64,000 bases of DNA from Streptomyces sp. TN58 (GTDB lineage Bacteria > Actinomycetota > Actinomycetes > Streptomycetales > Streptomycetaceae). The notes beneath the pieces were generated by a model that saw nothing but the letters and a program-made list of their open reading frames with translations, made no database searches and was not told the DNA's origin. The stretch covers positions 4,091,001-4,155,000 of the forward strand of contig NZ_CP018870.1 of assembly GCF_001941845.1 (NCBI RefSeq), read 5' to 3'. This document shows positions 17,482-28,566 of this stretch, one piece after another. Every line of letters starts with the position of its first letter. The first letter of the stretch is position 1. The translations under genes were made by a program, and so were the position numbers.

Positions 17482-17807
17482 GGATATCGGTCCCTTCGTG
17501 CGACGCCGCCAGCTGCTGACGTGCGGCGATGTCGCCTGTTCGGATGTTTTGGGGCAATGCAACTTTCGTCCGGAATCCCGGTTGATTCCTTTGTACCTCG
17601 ATTCCCATTGCATTGCGAAGCTCAGTTAATTCTCTCCGCGTGTCCCGCCGCAATGCCGGGTGCGTGGTTTTCCTGCGGATTTTGCGAAGCGTTGGTGAAG
17701 CCGAAACTGCCCGGTGATCAAGGCCGTCCGATATCTACCCGCGTAGAAATTTCGGCCGGGTACGCTGAAGGAACCGCCTTGCACCAACCACCTCATCGGG
17801 AGTGCCA
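17482..17807. promoter_or_regulatory. Divergent lsrL/purS intergenic region
   Basis: This region contains runs such as TTAATTCTC and GTAGAAATTTC that stand out from the GC-rich surroundings, as expected for an Lsr2-type target. For purS, TACGCT (17761-17766) is a candidate -10. Directly upstream, TCTAC-CCGC-GTAGA (17734-17747) is a perfect inverted repeat in an operator position. For lsrL a possible pair is TTCGCA and TACAAA, 18 bp apart on the minus strand. No small gene is evident. Confidence 0.5.
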
Positions 17808-18053
17808 GTGGCACGCGTCGTAGTCGACGTCATGCTCAAGCCGGAGATCCTCGACCCCCAGGGCCAGGCGGTGCAGCGTGCACTGCCGCGCCTGGGCTTC
17901 GAGGGGATCGCCGACGTCCGTCAGGGGAAGCGCTTCGAACTGGAAGTGGAGGGACCGGTCGACCAGGCCGCCCTCGATCGCATCCACAAGATGGCCGAAA
18001 CGTTCCTCGCCAACACCGTCATCGAAGACTTCACCGTGAAGGTCGAGGCCTGA
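17808..18053 (+). CDS. purS: Phosphoribosylformylglycinamidine synthase subunit PurS
   Basis: Small structural subunit (81 residues) of the three-part FGAM synthase, bridging PurL and PurQ. The sequence [20 protein letters not shown] and the end [15 protein letters not shown] are characteristic. GTG 17808 is chosen because GGGAG lies five bases before it; GTG 17802 two codons earlier would overlap that site. It leads the purS-purQ-purL operon with a two-base gap before purQ. Confidence 0.95.
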   Translation: MARVVVDVMLKPEILDPQGQAVQRALPRLGFEGIADVRQGKRFELEVEGPVDQAALDRIHKMAETFLANTVIEDFTVKVEA

Positions 18054-18055
18054 CG

Positions 18056-18732
18056 GTGACCACTCGCATCGGTGTCGTCACGTTCCCCGGAACGCTCGAC
18101 GACCGTGACTCGCTGCGCGCCGTCCGCCTCGCCGGGGCAGAGCCCGTCTCGCTGTGGCACCGCGACAAGGACCTGCACCAGGTCGACGCGGTCGTCCTCG
18201 CGGGCGGCTTCTCCTACGGGGACTACCTGCGCGCCGGAGCCATCTCCCGCTTCTCGCCGGTGATGGAGACCATCATCGAGCAGGCCCGGGGCGGCATGCC
18301 CGTCCTCGGCATCTGCAACGGCTTCCAGGTCCTCACCGAGGCCCACCTGCTGCCGGGGGCGATGCTCCGCAACAACCACCTGCACTTCATCTGCCGCGAC
18401 CAGAAGCTGCGGGTGGAGACCGCGGAGACCGCGTGGACCAGCGACTACACCGCCGGCCAGGAGATCTCCGTACCGCTCAAGAACATGGACGGCCGGTACG
18501 TCGCCGACGAGCGCACGCTCGACGAACTGGAGGCCGAGGGCCGAGTGGCCTTCCGGTACCTGGACATGAACCCGAACGGGTCGCTCCGCGACATCGCCGG
18601 CATCACCAACGCCCAGGGCAACGTCGTCGGCCTCATGCCGCACCCCGAGCACGCGGTCGAACCGCTGATCGGCACCGGCGGCACCGACGGCCTCCCGTTC
18701 TTCACGTCGGTCCTGAAGAAGCTGGTCAGCGC

Positions 18733-18736
<4 letters not shown>
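18056..18736 (+). CDS. purQ: Phosphoribosylformylglycinamidine synthase, glutaminase subunit
   Basis: Class I glutamine amidotransferase of 226 residues that supplies ammonia to PurL. The nucleophile Cys lies in [11 protein letters not shown] and the His/Glu pair in [10 protein letters not shown]. The N-terminal [17 protein letters not shown] and the [14 protein letters not shown] loop identify PurQ. GTG 18056 follows the purS stop by two bases, and the end overlaps purL by four bases (ATGA), so the three subunits are made in step. Confidence 0.97.
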
Positions 18737-20982
<2,246 letters not shown>

Positions 20983-21010
20983 TCGACGCCACGCACGGCG
21001 AGAACACGAC

Positions 21011-21045
21011 CGGGGCCCCGCACGCAGTCCGCGTGCGGAGCCCCG
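21011..21045 (+). terminator. Terminator after purSQL
   Basis: Hairpin with arms CGGGGC-CCCGCACGC and GCGTGCGGA-GCCCCG just after the purL stop. Confidence 0.7.
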
Positions 21046-21121
21046 GCCGTGCCGCCTGCCCCGCTGCTCGGCGGCTGTTCGGGCGGTGCGCGGGCGGCGC
21101 CGGATCGGGCAGACTCCCGGC

Positions 21122-21904
21122 ATGGCACCCAAGACCCGCAAGTACGACGACGCCAAGATCAGGGCGGCCGTGATCGCACAGTTCGGCCATGTCGGACGGG
21201 CCGTGGGGCAGTTGGAGCCCGAGCAGCTGCAGCGGCCCAGCGGGCTCGGGGACTGGACCGTCGCCGACCTCGCCGCGCACATCGCGTGGATCGCCGACTC
21301 GCTGGCCGCGGGCCTGGCGCGGCCGCCCGCCGCCGTCTCCGAGCTGACGGCCGTCGAATGGCCCTTCGCCACCGCCTCCCTCGCCGGGAAGATCTCCGAG
21401 GCGACCCGGGAGACCCTGGCCGGCGCGCCCCTGCCCGCGCTCTACGACCGGGCGGCCGCCGCTCTGGCCCGGGAGCTCGCGGCGAACCGGGGCGGGCGTG
21501 TGCTCCAGCTGTGGATCGGGGACATGACCCTGGCCGACTTCCTGGTCACCAGAACGGTGGAGCTGGTGGTCCACACCGACGACCTGAACCGGGCCGCGGG
21601 ACTGGACATCCCGATCGAGCGGCAGGCGCTGGCCGCCTGCACCCGGCTGCTCGCCGACGCCCTGGCCCTGCGGGCCCCCGGCGGGTCGGTCGAGGTACGG
21701 ATCCCGCCCTTCGCGGTGGTCCAGTGCATCGAGGGCCCACGCCACACCCGCGGCACGCCGCCCAACGTGGTGGAGACCGACCCGCTGACCTGGATCCGGC
21801 TCGCGACGGGCCGTACCTCGTGGGACGCGGCGCTCGACGGGGGCCGGGTGCGGGCCGGCGGCGAACGGGCCGACCTGTCGGCGCTGCTCCCCCTGATGAG
21901 CTGA
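21122..21904 (+). CDS. Maleylpyruvate isomerase/DinB-like mycothiol-dependent protein with SCP2-like tail
   Basis: A 260-residue protein from ATG 21122. The N-terminal four-helix bundle contains PSGLGDWTVADLAAHIAWIADSL, the segment that carries the metal-binding His in mycothiol-dependent isomerases and DinB-like proteins, and a second histidine lies in ELVVHTDDLNRA. The C-terminal part (VETDPLTWIRLATGRTSWDAAL, then VRAGGERADLSALLPL) is the sterol-carrier-like domain that ends many of these proteins. Streptomyces annotate the orthologue as sterol carrier family protein. A detoxification or mycothiol-linked role follows from the family; the substrate is unknown. It follows purL after a terminator. 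Confidence 0.85.
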   Translation: MAPKTRKYDDAKIRAAVIAQFGHVGRAVGQLEPEQLQRPSGLGDWTVADLAAHIAWIADSLAAGLARPPAAVSELTAVEWPFATASLAGKISEATRETLAGAPLPALYDRAAAALARELAANRGGRVLQLWIGDMTLADFLVTRTVELVVHTDDLNRAAGLDIPIERQALAACTRLLADALALRAPGGSVEVRIPPFAVVQCIEGPRHTRGTPPNVVETDPLTWIRLATGRTSWDAALDGGRVRAGGERADLSALLPLMS

Positions 21905-21919
21905 GCGGGGGCCGCAGCC

Positions 21920-22765
21920 GTGGGGGAACCGATCGCCCGGGGTGTTCGTCCCAGGGGCATGCTCACCCTTCGGCACGTCCCCGTCCCCGCAGGGCTGGCC
22001 CTCGTCCTCGCGCTCGCCGCGGCCGGTTGCGGCCAGGCCGGTGAGGGCGCCGGCGCGGTGCTGCCCGACCCGGTGGGCCGCTGGTCCGTGGAGTCCCTGA
22101 CCACGGGCGGGCGCACCCTGCACGCCCCGGAAACAGCCCGTCTGGACATCGGCGAGAACCGGGCCGACGGCAACTACGGTTGCAACCGCTTCACGGCGGC
22201 CCTCTCCTTCGCCGGCACCTCCGCGGTGACGGTCACGCCCGGCGACACGACCGCCATGGCCTGCGCGGACATGGAGTTCGAGACGGCCTTCGCCAAGCTG
22301 TTCAGCGGCAGGCTCACCATCGACCGGGGGCCGGACCGGCTCACCCTGAAGACCGCCGACGGGAGCACGATCGCGATGACCTCCGAACCCGTCGTCCCGG
22401 ACGCTCCGCTGACCGCGGTCGAGTGGACCGTGCAGTCCCTGATCAGCGGCGGGTCTGTGTCCTCGCTGCCCGCGGGGGCCGCCGGCACGGCCCGGTTCAC
22501 CATCGCCGCCGACCTGTCGGTGAGCGGGAGCCTCGGCTGCAACCGGTTCAGCGCCCAGGCCACCCGGGACGGCGACCGGCTGACCTTCGGGCCGCTCACC
22601 ACCACGCGGATGGCGTGCGACGGCCCGGCGGGCGAGGTCGAGCGGAAGCTGACCGAAGTGTTCGCGAGCGGACCCCTCGTCCACGGCATCCAGGGTCGTC
22701 TGCTGACCCTCACCGCCGCGGACGGCAACGGCCTGATCGCGGAGGCGCCGTCCGACGCCGAATAG
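21920..22765 (+). CDS. Lipoprotein with two META domains
   Basis: A secreted lipoprotein of about 281 residues. The signal sequence LALVLALAAAGC ends in a lipobox Cys near residue 37 (or 24 if the ATG at 21959 is used; the GTG at 21920 has the better-spaced GCGGGG). Two copies of the META/HslJ fold follow, each with the characteristic GxxGCNRF phrase (NYGCNRFTAAL and SLGCNRFSAQA) and a matching TxMAC motif (TTAMACADMEFE and TTRMACDGPAGE). META proteins of E. coli are linked to heat shock and novobiocin resistance, but function here is unknown. It is 15 bp after the upstream gene and may be co-transcribed. Confidence 0.88.
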   Translation: MGEPIARGVRPRGMLTLRHVPVPAGLALVLALAAAGCGQAGEGAGAVLPDPVGRWSVESLTTGGRTLHAPETARLDIGENRADGNYGCNRFTAALSFAGTSAVTVTPGDTTAMACADMEFETAFAKLFSGRLTIDRGPDRLTLKTADGSTIAMTSEPVVPDAPLTAVEWTVQSLISGGSVSSLPAGAAGTARFTIAADLSVSGSLGCNRFSAQATRDGDRLTFGPLTTTRMACDGPAGEVERKLTEVFASGPLVHGIQGRLLTLTAADGNGLIAEAPSDAE

Positions 22766-23098
22766 CCGCTGCGGCCCGTCGGCGGGCCTCTGAGGCGGTA
22801 CTCCGGCCCAGCCGGACCTCGTACGAACGCACAAGGCCCTGTCAGGCGGGACCGGCGGGCCCTCATGTAACGGATTGCCTTCCAGCGCCCGGCCCGAACC
22901 GACCTGCCGACGCTCCGGGAGGGTGACGGTCCGGTCACTGAGAGGCCCCGCGCACCCGGTACGGACCGAGAGGCCTTCGTAGGAATCGACAGGGCGCTCC
23001 GGCGCCGGCGCGCAGGCGCCCCGTCACCCTCTGTGCTGTGACATTTCCCGGCCGTCCCCAATTCGGACCAGTGGTCGATCTCGCCTACACTCGGGAGC
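22766..23098 (+). promoter_or_regulatory. purF upstream region and promoter
   Basis: No gene is seen in these 333 bases. Near the end, TTCGGA (23062-23067) and TACACT (23085-23090) are 17 bp apart, and the GTG start follows eight bases after the -10, so purF is probably leaderless. A palindrome GACCA-G-TGGTC (23066-23076) overlaps the -35 and spacer, an operator position. A GC-rich hairpin (GGCGCTCCGGCGCC type) lies at about 22990-23020. Confidence 0.6.
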
Positions 23099-24616
23099 GT
23101 GCCTCGTGGTGATGGACGACTCAACCACGACCTGCTCCCCGGCGAAAAGGGCCCCCAGGACGCTTGCGGCGTCTTCGGTGTCTGGGCTCCGGGTGAAGAG
23201 GTCGCCAAGCTCACCTACTTCGGACTGTATGCGCTACAGCACCGTGGACAGGAGTCCGCGGGAATCGCTGTGAGCAACGGTTCCCAGATCCTCGTCTTCA
23301 AGGACATGGGACTCGTTTCCCAGGTCTTCGACGAAACCTCCCTCGGTTCGCTCCAAGGTCATATCGCGGTCGGTCACGCCCGCTATTCGACCACCGGCGC
23401 GTCCGTGTGGGAGAACGCGCAGCCCACTTTCCGCGCGACCGCCCACGGCTCCCTGGCCCTGGGTCACAACGGCAACCTGGTGAACACCGCCGAGCTCGCC
23501 GAGATGGTCGCCGACCTCCCCCGTCAGGACGGCCGTGCCACCCAGGTGGCCGCCACCAACGACACCGACCTGGTCACGGCCCTGCTGGCCGGCCAGGTGG
23601 ACGACGACGGCAAGCCCCTGACCATCGAGGAGTCGGCCGCCAAGGTCCTCCCGAAGGTCAAGGGAGCCTTCTCGCTCGTCTTCATGGACGAGGGAACCCT
23701 CTACACCGCCCGTGACCCGCAGGGCATCCGCCCGCTGGTCCTCGGCCGCCTGGAGCGCGGCTGGGTGGTGGCGAGTGAGACCGCCGCCCTCGACATCTGC
23801 GGCGCAAGCTTCGTCCGCGAGGTCGAGCCGGGCGAGCTCATCGCGATCGACGAGAACGGCCTGCGCACCTCCCGATTCGCGGAAGCGAAGCCCAAGGGCT
23901 GTGTCTTCGAGTACGTCTACCTGGCGCGCCCGGACACCGACATCGCCGGCCGGAACGTCTACCTCTCGCGTGTCGAGATGGGCCGGCGCCTGGCCAAGGA
24001 AGCCCCGGTCGAAGCCGACCTGGTGATAGCGACGCCGGAATCCGGTACGCCCGCCGCGGTCGGATACGCCGAGGCCAGCGGGATTCCGTACGGCTCGGGC
24101 CTGGTCAAGAACGCCTACGTGGGCCGGACCTTCATCCAGCCGTCGCAGACGATCCGCCAGCTCGGCATCCGCCTGAAGCTCAACCCCCTCAAGGAAGTCA
24201 TCCGGGGCAAGCGCCTGGTGGTCGTGGACGACTCGATCGTCCGCGGCAACACCCAGCGCGCGCTGGTCAAGATGCTTCGCGAGGCCGGCGCGGCCGAGGT
24301 CCACATCCGGATCTCCTCGCCGCCGGTGAAGTGGCCGTGCTTCTTCGGCATCGACTTCGCCACCCGGGCCGAGCTCATCGCCAACGGCATGACGGTCGAC
24401 GAGATCGCCACGTCGCTGGGCGCGGACTCCCTCTCGTACATCTCGATCGACGCGATGATCGAGGCGACGACGATCCAGAAGCCCAACCTCTGTCGTGCCT
24501 GCTTCGACGGCGAGTACCCGATGGACCTGCCCGACCCGCAGCTCCTCGGCAAGCAGCTCCTGGAGACCGAGCTGGCCGGCGGCGCGGACGCCGCCGACGC
24601 GCTCCGTCGCCCGTAA
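23099..24616 (+). CDS. purF: Amidophosphoribosyltransferase
   Basis: First committed enzyme of purine synthesis: makes phosphoribosylamine from PRPP and glutamine. 505 residues. A propeptide of about 22 residues precedes the nucleophile Cys23 (DACGVFGVWAPG), as in the Bacillus-type enzyme that also binds a 4Fe-4S cluster. The cluster cysteines can be seen in SSPPVKWPCFFGIDF and PNLCRACFDGEYP. The PRPP loop is VVVDDSIVRGNTQ. GTG 23099 sits at the predicted transcript start. It is followed by purM after 93 bp, probably in one unit. Confidence 0.97.
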   Translation: MPRGDGRLNHDLLPGEKGPQDACGVFGVWAPGEEVAKLTYFGLYALQHRGQESAGIAVSNGSQILVFKDMGLVSQVFDETSLGSLQGHIAVGHARYSTTGASVWENAQPTFRATAHGSLALGHNGNLVNTAELAEMVADLPRQDGRATQVAATNDTDLVTALLAGQVDDDGKPLTIEESAAKVLPKVKGAFSLVFMDEGTLYTARDPQGIRPLVLGRLERGWVVASETAALDICGASFVREVEPGELIAIDENGLRTSRFAEAKPKGCVFEYVYLARPDTDIAGRNVYLSRVEMGRRLAKEAPVEADLVIATPESGTPAAVGYAEASGIPYGSGLVKNAYVGRTFIQPSQTIRQLGIRLKLNPLKEVIRGKRLVVVDDSIVRGNTQRALVKMLREAGAAEVHIRISSPPVKWPCFFGIDFATRAELIANGMTVDEIATSLGADSLSYISIDAMIEATTIQKPNLCRACFDGEYPMDLPDPQLLGKQLLETELAGGADAADALRRP

Positions 24617-24709
24617 GTCCCCGGCTCGACCTGCGCGGGGCCCTGTCTTTCAGGCTTTTCCCAGGGCCCCGCACCAACCGCAGTAACGACACGAAAGCTC
24701 TCTCCTGTC

Positions 24710-25780
24710 ATGACAGAGAAGACCACCGGTGCCAGCTACGCAGCCGCGGGCGTCGACATCGAAGCGGGAGACCGCGCCGTCGAGCTGATGAAGGAGTGGG
24801 TGAAGAAGACGCAGCGCCCCGAGGTCCTCGGCGGCCTCGGCGGCTTCGCCGGCCTCTTCGACGCCTCCGCCCTCAAGCGGTACGAGCGCCCCCTGCTGGC
24901 CTCCGCCACCGACGGGGTCGGCACCAAGGTGGACATCGCCCGCCAGCTGGGCGTGTACGACACCATCGGCCACGACCTGGTCGCGATGGTCATGGACGAC
25001 ATCGTCGTCTGCGGCGCCGAGCCGCTCTTCATGACCGACTACATCTGCGTCGGCAAGGTGCACCCCGAGCGTGTCGCCGCCATCGTCAAGGGCATCGCCG
25101 AGGGCTGTGTCCTCGCCGGCTGCGCCCTCGTGGGCGGCGAGACCGCCGAGCACCCCGGCCTGCTGGGTCCGGACGACTTCGACGTGGCGGGAGCCGGAAC
25201 GGGTGTCGTCGAGTACGACCGCCTGCTGGGCGCGGATCGCATCCGTACGGGGGACGCCGTCATCGCGATGGCATCCTCCGGCCTTCACTCGAACGGGTAC
25301 TCGCTGGTCCGCCACGTCCTCTTCGACCGCGCCGGCATGTCGCTCGACCGCCATGTGGAGGAGCTCGGCCGGACCCTCGGCGAGGAACTGCTCGAACCCA
25401 CCAAGATCTACTCGCTGGACTGCATGGCGCTCACCCGTACGGCCGAGGTGCACGCCTACTCGCACATCACCGGCGGAGGCCTCGCGGCCAACCTGGCCCG
25501 GGTCATCCCGGACCACCTGCACGCCACCGTCGACCGGTCGACCTGGACCCCCGGCGCGATCTTCGACCTGGTCGGCAAGGCCGGGCAGGTGGAGCAGCTG
25601 GAGCTGGAGAAGACCCTGAACATGGGCGTCGGCATGATGGCCGTGGTCCCGCAGGAGTCGGTGGACGTGGCACTGACCGCGCTGGCCGACCGGGGCGTCG
25701 ACGCCTGGGTCGCGGGCGAGATCCTGGACCGCGGCGACCACACCGAGGGTGCGACCCTCACCGGCTCCTACGCGAGCTGA
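24710..25780 (+). CDS. purM: Phosphoribosylformylglycinamidine cyclo-ligase (AIR synthetase)
   Basis: ATP-dependent ring closure of FGAM to AIR. 356 residues. The N-terminus SYAAAGVDIEAGDRAVELMK and the glycine-rich GGFAGLFDASALKRYERPLL are family signatures, with SATDGVGTKVDIA, MVMDDIVVCGAEPLFMTDY and HITGGGLAANLARVIP following. The GGETAEHPGL metal/nucleotide loop is intact. Its position after purF is conserved in actinobacteria. A strong hairpin follows the stop. Confidence 0.98.
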   Translation: MTEKTTGASYAAAGVDIEAGDRAVELMKEWVKKTQRPEVLGGLGGFAGLFDASALKRYERPLLASATDGVGTKVDIARQLGVYDTIGHDLVAMVMDDIVVCGAEPLFMTDYICVGKVHPERVAAIVKGIAEGCVLAGCALVGGETAEHPGLLGPDDFDVAGAGTGVVEYDRLLGADRIRTGDAVIAMASSGLHSNGYSLVRHVLFDRAGMSLDRHVEELGRTLGEELLEPTKIYSLDCMALTRTAEVHAYSHITGGGLAANLARVIPDHLHATVDRSTWTPGAIFDLVGKAGQVEQLELEKTLNMGVGMMAVVPQESVDVALTALADRGVDAWVAGEILDRGDHTEGATLTGSYAS

Positions 25781-25785
25781 GCAGC

Positions 25786-25829
25786 ACTGAAACCCGGCCC
25801 GGGGCTATGCCCTGGACCGGGTTTCAGTC
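25786..25829. terminator. Terminator between convergent purM and DUF3073 gene
   Basis: ACTGAAACCCGG at the left pairs with CCGGGTTTCAGT at the right, forming a long stem with a T-rich right flank. It serves purM and, on the minus strand, the convergent small gene. Confidence 0.85.
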
Positions 25830-25859
25830 TTTGTCGTGTCGAGCAGACGCCTCTGGGCG

Positions 25860-26123
25860 TCAAGCGCCGCGACGCTGTGTCGACGGACCGGACTCGTCGT
25901 CCTCGTCGTCGTCATCGCTGTTGTAGAGATCCGCGTACCTGGCGTACGGGTCGTCGTCGTCATCCAACTCGTCATCGACTTCGACCGGCTCGCTGATCTG
26001 CAGCGGCTCTGTCGGCGATGCGCCCAGCTCATTGGCCAGACGCGAGAGGTCAGTCCCGCCGCTGTTGTACTTCAGCTGGCGGGCGACCTTTGTCTGCTTG
26101 GCCTTGGCCCGGCCGCGCCCCAT
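25860..26123 (-). CDS. DUF3073 family acidic protein
   Basis: An 87-residue protein from ATG 26123 with GAGGGG seven bases upstream. The first 40 residues are basic (MGRGRAKAKQTKVARQLKYN), followed by a very acidic tail with runs of Asp (DDELDDDDDPYARYADLYN and SDDDDEDDESGP). This is the conserved actinobacterial DUF3073 family found beside purM. The basic head and acidic tail suggest an RNA- or ribosome-associated protein, but no function is established. Confidence 0.9.
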   Translation of the reverse strand: MGRGRAKAKQTKVARQLKYNSGGTDLSRLANELGASPTEPLQISEPVEVDDELDDDDDPYARYADLYNSDDDDEDDESGPSTQRRGA

Positions 26124-26403
26124 GGCTCGACCCCCTCGGTGACGGGGCTCGACGGCCCCAGAGTCTGACACGCGTTCATGGTTCGGAGCGGGCTCTCCGT
26201 GAAGAGACCGTCCGTAGGGGTTTAACGGTACCTGCTTCCGCGGCCATACGGTACGCCGCCCACATGACGCGCCCCGGTGCAGAACCAGCAAGGCGCCCCG
26301 TCCTCGCTGGTCAGCTGCGATTTTAACCCTTTCCCGGGGAGCGACCCGCCGAAGTGCAGTGAGTTCCGTCTCGCCGCACCCCGGCGGGTCCCGTGAGAGG
26401 CCC

Positions 26404-27507
26404 CTAGGAGGCCGTCACCGAGAGGGTCCGGCGGCCGTCCGCCATGCGCTGCTCGGCGATCCGGTCGGCCGCGGCGGCCGGCGGGATGCCGTCGGCCTTC
26501 GCACGAGCGAAGATCTCCAGCGTGGTGTCGAAGATCTTCGTGGCCTGCACCTTGCACCGGTCGAAGTCGAAGCCGTGCAGCTCGTCGGCGACCTGGATGA
26601 CCCCGCCCGCGTTGACCACGTAGTCCGGGGCGTAGAGGATGCCGCGGTCCGCGAGGTCCTTCTCGATGCCCTGGTGGGCGAGCTGGTTGTTGGCCGCTCC
26701 GCACACGATCGCGGCGGTGAGGGCCGGGACCGTGTCGTCGTTCAGGGCGCCGCCGAGCGCGCACGGGGCGTAGATGTCCAGGCCCTCGACGCGGATCAGG
26801 GCATCCGTGTCGGCGACCGCGGTGACCTTGCCCGGGTGCTTGTCGAGGATGCGCTGCACCGACTCCTGGCGGACGTCGGTGATGACGACCTCGGCGCCGT
26901 CCTCCAGCAGGTGCTCCACCAGGTAGTGGCCGACCTTGCCGACGCCCGCGACGCCGACCTTGCGGCCGCGCAGCGTCGGGTCGCCCCACAGGTGCTGCGC
27001 GCTGGCGCGCATGCCCTGGAAGACGCCGTAGGCGGTGAGCACCGAGGAGTCGCCGGCGCCGCCGTTCTCGGGGGAGCGGCCGGTGGCCCAGCGGGTCTCA
27101 CGGGCGACGACGTCCATGTCGGCGACGAAGGTGCCGACGTCGCAGGCGGTCACGTACCGGCCGCCGAGGGACTCGACGAACCGGCCGTAGGCCTCCAGGA
27201 GTTCCTCGGTCTTGATGACGTCGGGGTCACCGATGATCACGGCCTTGCCGCCGCCGAGGCCGAGGCCGGCCATGGCGTTCTTGTAGGACATGCCGCGCGA
27301 GAGGTTGAGCGCGTCGCGCACGGCCTCCTCGTCCGAGGCGTAGGCGTGGAAACGCGTACCACCGAGGGCGGGGCCCAGGGCGGTGGAGTGGATCGCGATG
27401 ACGGCTTTCAGGCCGGTGGCTCGGTCCTGGCACAGCACGACTTGCTCGTGGCCGCCCTGCTCCGTGCGGAACAGGGTGTGCAGGACGCCGTCGGTCATTT
27501 CGGTCAC
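26404..27507 (-). CDS. vdh: Valine (Glu/Leu/Phe/Val) dehydrogenase
   Basis: NAD-dependent oxidative deamination of branched-chain amino acids, supplying acyl-CoA precursors for fatty acids and polyketides. About 367 residues. The catalytic Lys lies in [19 protein letters not shown], the NAD-binding GxGxxG in [17 protein letters not shown], and the substrate loop in [11 protein letters not shown]. The protein is nearly collinear with the Streptomyces Vdh I remember. GTG 27507 has GGGAG eight bases upstream; ATG 27522 is an alternative. Promoter signals would lie in the 200 bp shared with the divergent unknown gene. Confidence 0.95.
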   Translation of the reverse strand: MTEMTDGVLHTLFRTEQGGHEQVVLCQDRATGLKAVIAIHSTALGPALGGTRFHAYASDEEAVRDALNLSRGMSYKNAMAGLGLGGGKAVIIGDPDVIKTEELLEAYGRFVESLGGRYVTACDVGTFVADMDVVARETRWATGRSPENGGAGDSSVLTAYGVFQGMRASAQHLWGDPTLRGRKVGVAGVGKVGHYLVEHLLEDGAEVVITDVRQESVQRILDKHPGKVTAVADTDALIRVEGLDIYAPCALGGALNDDTVPALTAAIVCGAANNQLAHQGIEKDLADRGILYAPDYVVNAGGVIQVADELHGFDFDRCKVQATKIFDTTLEIFARAKADGIPPAAAADRIAEQRMADGRRTLSVTAS

Positions 27508-27711
27508 GGTGGTGACTCCCATGGAAGAGATGCGGCGGGAAGACGCCCCCCTGCGGGTGGGGGAGGGCGTGCTGGGAGCAGCGTAAGACCTGTAGGCCGG
27601 ACGGGGGTGATCTGTCCGGGGATCGAAACACTCCTGGAGTACGGCGGGGCCCGGGCGGGTGGCGGTCGGCCCGGAGGTGAAGGGGACGCCTGAAGGGGGG
27701 AGTACGAGAGG

Positions 27712-28566
27712 GTGACCGAATCCCCGGATCCCCTGCTGCCGTCCGCCCGCTCCGCGCCGGCCGTCCCGTACGCCTCCTACCTGCGCGTCTACGAACCCCT
27801 GGCCGCCTTCGCGGAGCCGGAGCGCATGCACTGGGCGCAGTACGCCCGGCGCGGGGCGGCGCCGACGGCCCAGGACGAGCTGCGCCGGTCGCTGGCGGAC
27901 CTGGTGCGGGTCCCCCTGGTGGGGGTGCCGGCGCAGGAGAGCGCCGACGCGTTCACCGCGCGGGTCGACGGGGTGCTGCTGGTCTGTCCGTGGCGCACCC
28001 GGCTGCGCGGGTGGCTGGCCCTGGAGGAGCTGGTCGACCAGTTCCCGCGCCCGGTGCTGGACGCCGCGCTCCCGCCGCCGGCCCGTCGGCGGGCGGCCGA
28101 GGAGTACGAGCGCTGGCGCGAGCGGAACCCGGACGCGCGCCCGTGGATCCGTACGGGGGTGTGGCAGATCCCGCTGCGCTGGTTCGTACTGGTGGCGGAC
28201 GAGGAGCGGGAGTACGTGCCGGGGGAGCTGCTGCGCTACCGGACGCAGATGGTGCAGGCGCGCCGGCGGCTCGCCCGGGCCCTGCGGACGCTGCGCGACG
28301 CCGAGGGGTACGGGATGCTCGCCGAGGGGCTGGTGGAGGTGGGGAGCTGGCTGGAGGAGTTCCATCCGCGGTCGATGGTCGAGCTGGACTACGGCGGGCT
28401 GGTGCACGCCCTGCCCCCGGACCGGCTGGCGGCCGACCGCTCGGCGGGGGATCTGGCGGCGGGCATCGCGGCCCTGCGGGCGGGGGACGCCGAGGGCGCG
28501 GCGGGCGCGTACTCGGGGCTGGCGGAGCGTTGGAGGGCGGTCCGGGAGCGGCTTTTCGCGAATTAG
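27712..28566 (+). CDS. Conserved Streptomyces protein of unknown function
   Basis: A 284-residue soluble protein from GTG 27712. I recognise no catalytic motif. Distinct features are an Arg/Trp-rich stretch ([19 protein letters not shown] then [15 protein letters not shown]), a helical region rich in Leu/Arg with a coiled-coil look ([20 protein letters not shown]) and an Ala-rich C-terminus. It lies between vdh and bldC in the conserved Streptomyces order. Coding is supported by high third-position GC through the whole frame. Function is unknown. Confidence 0.75.
   Translation: MTESPDPLLPSARSAPAVPYASYLRVYEPLAAFAEPERMHWAQYARRGAAPTAQDELRRSLADLVRVPLVGVPAQESADAFTARVDGVLLVCPWRTRLRGWLALEELVDQFPRPVLDAALPPPARRRAAEEYERWRERNPDARPWIRTGVWQIPLRWFVLVADEEREYVPGELLRYRTQMVQARRRLARALRTLRDAEGYGMLAEGLVEVGSWLEEFHPRSMVELDYGGLVHALPPDRLAADRSAGDLAAGIAALRAGDAEGAAGAYSGLAERWRAVRERLFAN

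Noticed and set aside
26124..26403. Possible small gene between the DUF3073 gene and vdh
   Set aside because: No frame with start, ribosome site and bias in the 280 bases.
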